A stretch of 6,226 nucleotides of DNA from Desulfuromusa sp. (GTDB taxonomy: Bacteria; Desulfobacterota; Desulfuromonadia; Desulfuromonadales; Geopsychrobacteraceae). Positions 4,214 through 6,226 of this stretch are shown here, one piece after another. Under the pieces are notes generated by a model. The model was given only the letters and a program-made list of their open reading frames with translations. It did no database searches and was not told the origin of the DNA. A program made the translations under genes and the position numbers. Position 1 is the first letter of the stretch, and every line of letters starts with the position of its first letter. Location of the stretch: assembly GCA_023145655.1 (NCBI GenBank), contig JAGLDI010000045.1, forward strand, positions 1-6,226, in the 5' to 3' direction.

Positions 4214-6226
4214 TTACTGTTTGCCCAGCCAGCTCAATGCTTCTTTAACCGAATCCTGGTCAAACTTCATCCGGAAGCGGACGAAGACCCCTTTGGCGGT
4301 GTAGTTGGCAGAGGAAAAATCGTCATCCCTGAAACCCTCAACATTATAGCCGACGCTGACCCAGGTGTTGGTCATGATCCGGTGGCCGATCGAGGCTCCG
4401 GTACTGTAATCCAATTGGTCGCTGTTCCAACTGTGCAGCATGCTGCCGTGCAGACCGATATCCCACTTTGGATCGAAGTTATAGCGGGTTTCCAGTGCCA
4501 TCAGATCGGTGAAGCCACTGAAGTGTGTCCCATCGAAATCGTCACGAACATATTTGAGGCCGTAGTAAGGGGCGATTTGCCACTTACGGTTGACCTTGAA
4601 GTTGGCATGGAGATTATTGACTAACCGCCAGGTTGTTTCGTCATAATGTCTGATTTCATGCTGGTCATATTGTGCATCGAAGCGATTGAGAAGAATCCAG
4701 CGGCTTCTGGTCGGACGGTAGGCCAGCCCCAATCTTAGTTCCTGCTCCAGGCTTGTTCTGTTGTAACTTTCTCTGTCGGTGTAGAACCCGGTGTATTGGG
4801 CTGAGGCAGAAAGGCCGTCGCGCAGCTGACCAACCACGTCCGAGAAGAGGTTATACTTGTCTTCACTGTCGGCAAAATAAACTTCCACCCGGTTCGCCCA
4901 GGACCACTTTTCCTCCTGGTAGGTCGTTCCTATTGAGACGGCAGTAAAGTCTTCATCACCGCCATGGGCTGCCGGGACATCTGAATCGAAGTCATAGCTG
5001 CCGGTATCCTTGATAGTATGGCTGCGATCGAGACCGGCATCCGCGCTCCAGTGGTCGTTAATTTGCCAGGTCTGATCAAGGCCGAACAGGGCAAACATCC
5101 GTTCACTGTTTTCGTCGATATCACGTTCAACGGTGGTGTGTGCTGTACCGCCACGCCATGGAGTCGCTTCTAAACCGACGCGACTTTGCTCGGTCTTTCT
5201 CTCTTCGCCCCAGGTGAATTCCTGCTCGGCAAACAGGCTGACAGAACGATTCAAGCGGTAATCGGCACCGAGCAGGGTCAGGGTTGGATAGTTAGAATTA
5301 GCATCTTTACTACCGAGTGATTGCTCATGGTTTGCCCGCAGGGTCAGTTTGTTGTCGGCTGTGGTCCAGTTGGCACCGGTGAGCAGTTGCAGACTCTCTT
5401 TTTCGCTGCCGTCCCCAAGGGTATCTTTGGCCCCGCGAAATCCGGCGAGCAGGTTTAACTGTTGCAGGGCAAGATCACCGGAGAGTTCCATGACATCCCG
5501 TTCAGCGTCAGTGTCCAGATTGTCTTCGTGCCAGGCGAGGCCGTAGAGGGATGCTCTGTCGTTGAGCTGATAGCTCCCCTCTGTCCCATATTTGCGTGTC
5601 CCTGACTCGCTGCCATTTTGTTGTCCCAGACCAAAATCACCCTCCTGCTCCCGGTAATAGGCCTTGGCTTGCAGGTCTCTGGATGAGTGCTCAAACTCGG
5701 CCAGCCAGGCATCGCCGTTTATTTTCGGATCCTTATTTTTGCTGTCAGTTGTGGCCGCTTCGAGGTGCAGACTGTTGGTTTCATCAATGTCGATGGTGGC
5801 ATCAACGCCATACAGGTTGCCCGATTCTGTCCCGGCTTTTTCGTGAATATGGGTGGCACCAATTTCAACCTTCTGGTCGAGAAGTTTAACCGCCGCCCGG
5901 CCACCGTAGTTAAATTCGCTGCTGTCGGCAGCTCTGGTTTCATAGTCTACGACGATGAAGATCGGGTCGAAATTTCCGTCCTTGCTGGGGATCGGTCGCC
6001 GGAAGAAAAAGCTGCCATCGTGGTAATCAATCGTGTAGTCGACATACCGTTGCAGTGTCTGGGTGCTGATGATGATCTCATTGCGGAAGCGGTCGCGGAC
6101 TTCAATGACAATCTCTTCAGAATTAATCACCAGGTCCTGTTGTGACAGGTAGTAACGTCCCGAGGTTCCGTTACCACGAATCTCATCCTTGACAAAAGCC
6201 TGGCGCGTTTGAGCAGCGTAGACCGA
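4214..6226 (-). CDS. Large outer-membrane beta-barrel protein, C-terminal part (5' end outside window)
   Basis: The frame is open from the right edge to a TAA at 4214-4216, giving 670 residues of an incomplete protein; no true start is in the window. The GTG at 6128-6130 is internal, since 32 more in-frame codons precede it. Residues about 1-98 form a conserved module with VEVRDRFRN (41-49), YVDYTIDY (61-68), RRPIPSKDG (76-84) and IVVDYE (91-96). I recall this type of segment before the barrel in big multidomain surface proteins of proteobacteria, but I cannot name the domain. From about 105 to 655 the sequence shows repeated short alternating aromatic/hydrophobic strands separated by acidic, Asp/Asn/Ser-rich turns, with no cysteine, as in a large beta-barrel. 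The last strand is GVFVRFRMKFDQ, followed by an unusual 13-residue tail ending SWLGKQ instead of a terminal aromatic. The likely role is surface transport or adhesion; the substrate is unknown. No clear leftward terminator follows. Confidence 0.78.
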   Translation of the reverse strand, partial: SVYAAQTRQAFVKDEIRGNGTSGRYYLSQQDLVINSEEIVIEVRDRFRNEIIISTQTLQRYVDYTIDYHDGSFFFRRPIPSKDGNFDPIFIVVDYETRAADSSEFNYGGRAAVKLLDQKVEIGATHIHEKAGTESGNLYGVDATIDIDETNSLHLEAATTDSKNKDPKINGDAWLAEFEHSSRDLQAKAYYREQEGDFGLGQQNGSESGTRKYGTEGSYQLNDRASLYGLAWHEDNLDTDAERDVMELSGDLALQQLNLLAGFRGAKDTLGDGSEKESLQLLTGANWTTADNKLTLRANHEQSLGSKDANSNYPTLTLLGADYRLNRSVSLFAEQEFTWGEERKTEQSRVGLEATPWRGGTAHTTVERDIDENSERMFALFGLDQTWQINDHWSADAGLDRSHTIKDTGSYDFDSDVPAAHGGDEDFTAVSIGTTYQEEKWSWANRVEVYFADSEDKYNLFSDVVGQLRDGLSASAQYTGFYTDRESYNRTSLEQELRLGLAYRPTRSRWILLNRFDAQYDQHEIRHYDETTWRLVNNLHANFKVNRKWQIAPYYGLKYVRDDFDGTHFSGFTDLMALETRYNFDPKWDIGLHGSMLHSWNSDQLDYSTGASIGHRIMTNTWVSVGYNVEGFRDDDFSSANYTAKGVFVRFRMKFDQDSVKEALSWLGKQ

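Noticed and set aside
4124..4624. Plus-strand open frame over the peroxiredoxin terminator and the end of the barrel gene
   Set aside because: It starts inside the terminator hairpin and continues antisense to the barrel gene, with no ribosome site and no recognised motif.
5687..6145. Plus-strand 152-residue open frame opposite the barrel gene
   Set aside because: It is an antisense shadow. The minus-strand frame is longer, open to the window edge and has consistent barrel-like composition.

Overview
The window most resembles chromosomal DNA of an anaerobic or microaerobic deltaproteobacterium of the Desulfuromonadales/Geobacterales kind. This is an inference from gene content: a DUF362 protein with a ferredoxin tail, a bacterial-type XerC, an AhpC/Prx1-type peroxiredoxin and a large multidomain outer-membrane barrel protein. 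Base composition is moderate and coding is dense. No tRNA, rRNA, CRISPR array, prophage or intact transposon is visible.

Layout from left to right. Bases 1-262 carry no gene. They hold two copies of a 28-base direct repeat (41-68 and 221-248), small hairpins, and one copy of a GC-rich palindromic element that recurs in opposite orientation at 4154-4183. A leftward two-gene unit follows. The promoter-proximal gene is a membrane-anchored alpha/beta hydrolase of the lipase type (1482-2321), and 58 bases downstream lies a DUF362 iron-sulphur protein (263-1423). The 131-base region 2322-2452 separates this unit from the rightward tyrosine recombinase gene xerC (2453-3388) and holds opposed candidate promoters and inverted repeats. 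Next is a rightward typical 2-Cys peroxiredoxin gene (3479-4081), with its own promoter, a strong ribosome binding site and a clear intrinsic terminator (4108-4144). The right third is the C-terminal 670 codons of a leftward outer-membrane beta-barrel protein whose start lies beyond base 6226.

These genes do not form one pathway. XerC is a housekeeping recombinase for chromosome dimer resolution, the peroxiredoxin removes peroxides in the cytoplasm, and the barrel protein acts at the cell surface. The hydrolase and DUF362 genes are probably co-transcribed, but no shared substrate can be read from the sequence. I see no convincing new multi-gene system. The points most worth a second look are the dispersed non-coding repeats, the symmetric control region between the hydrolase unit and xerC, the palindromes over the peroxiredoxin promoter, and the uncharacterised hydrolase/DUF362 pair.
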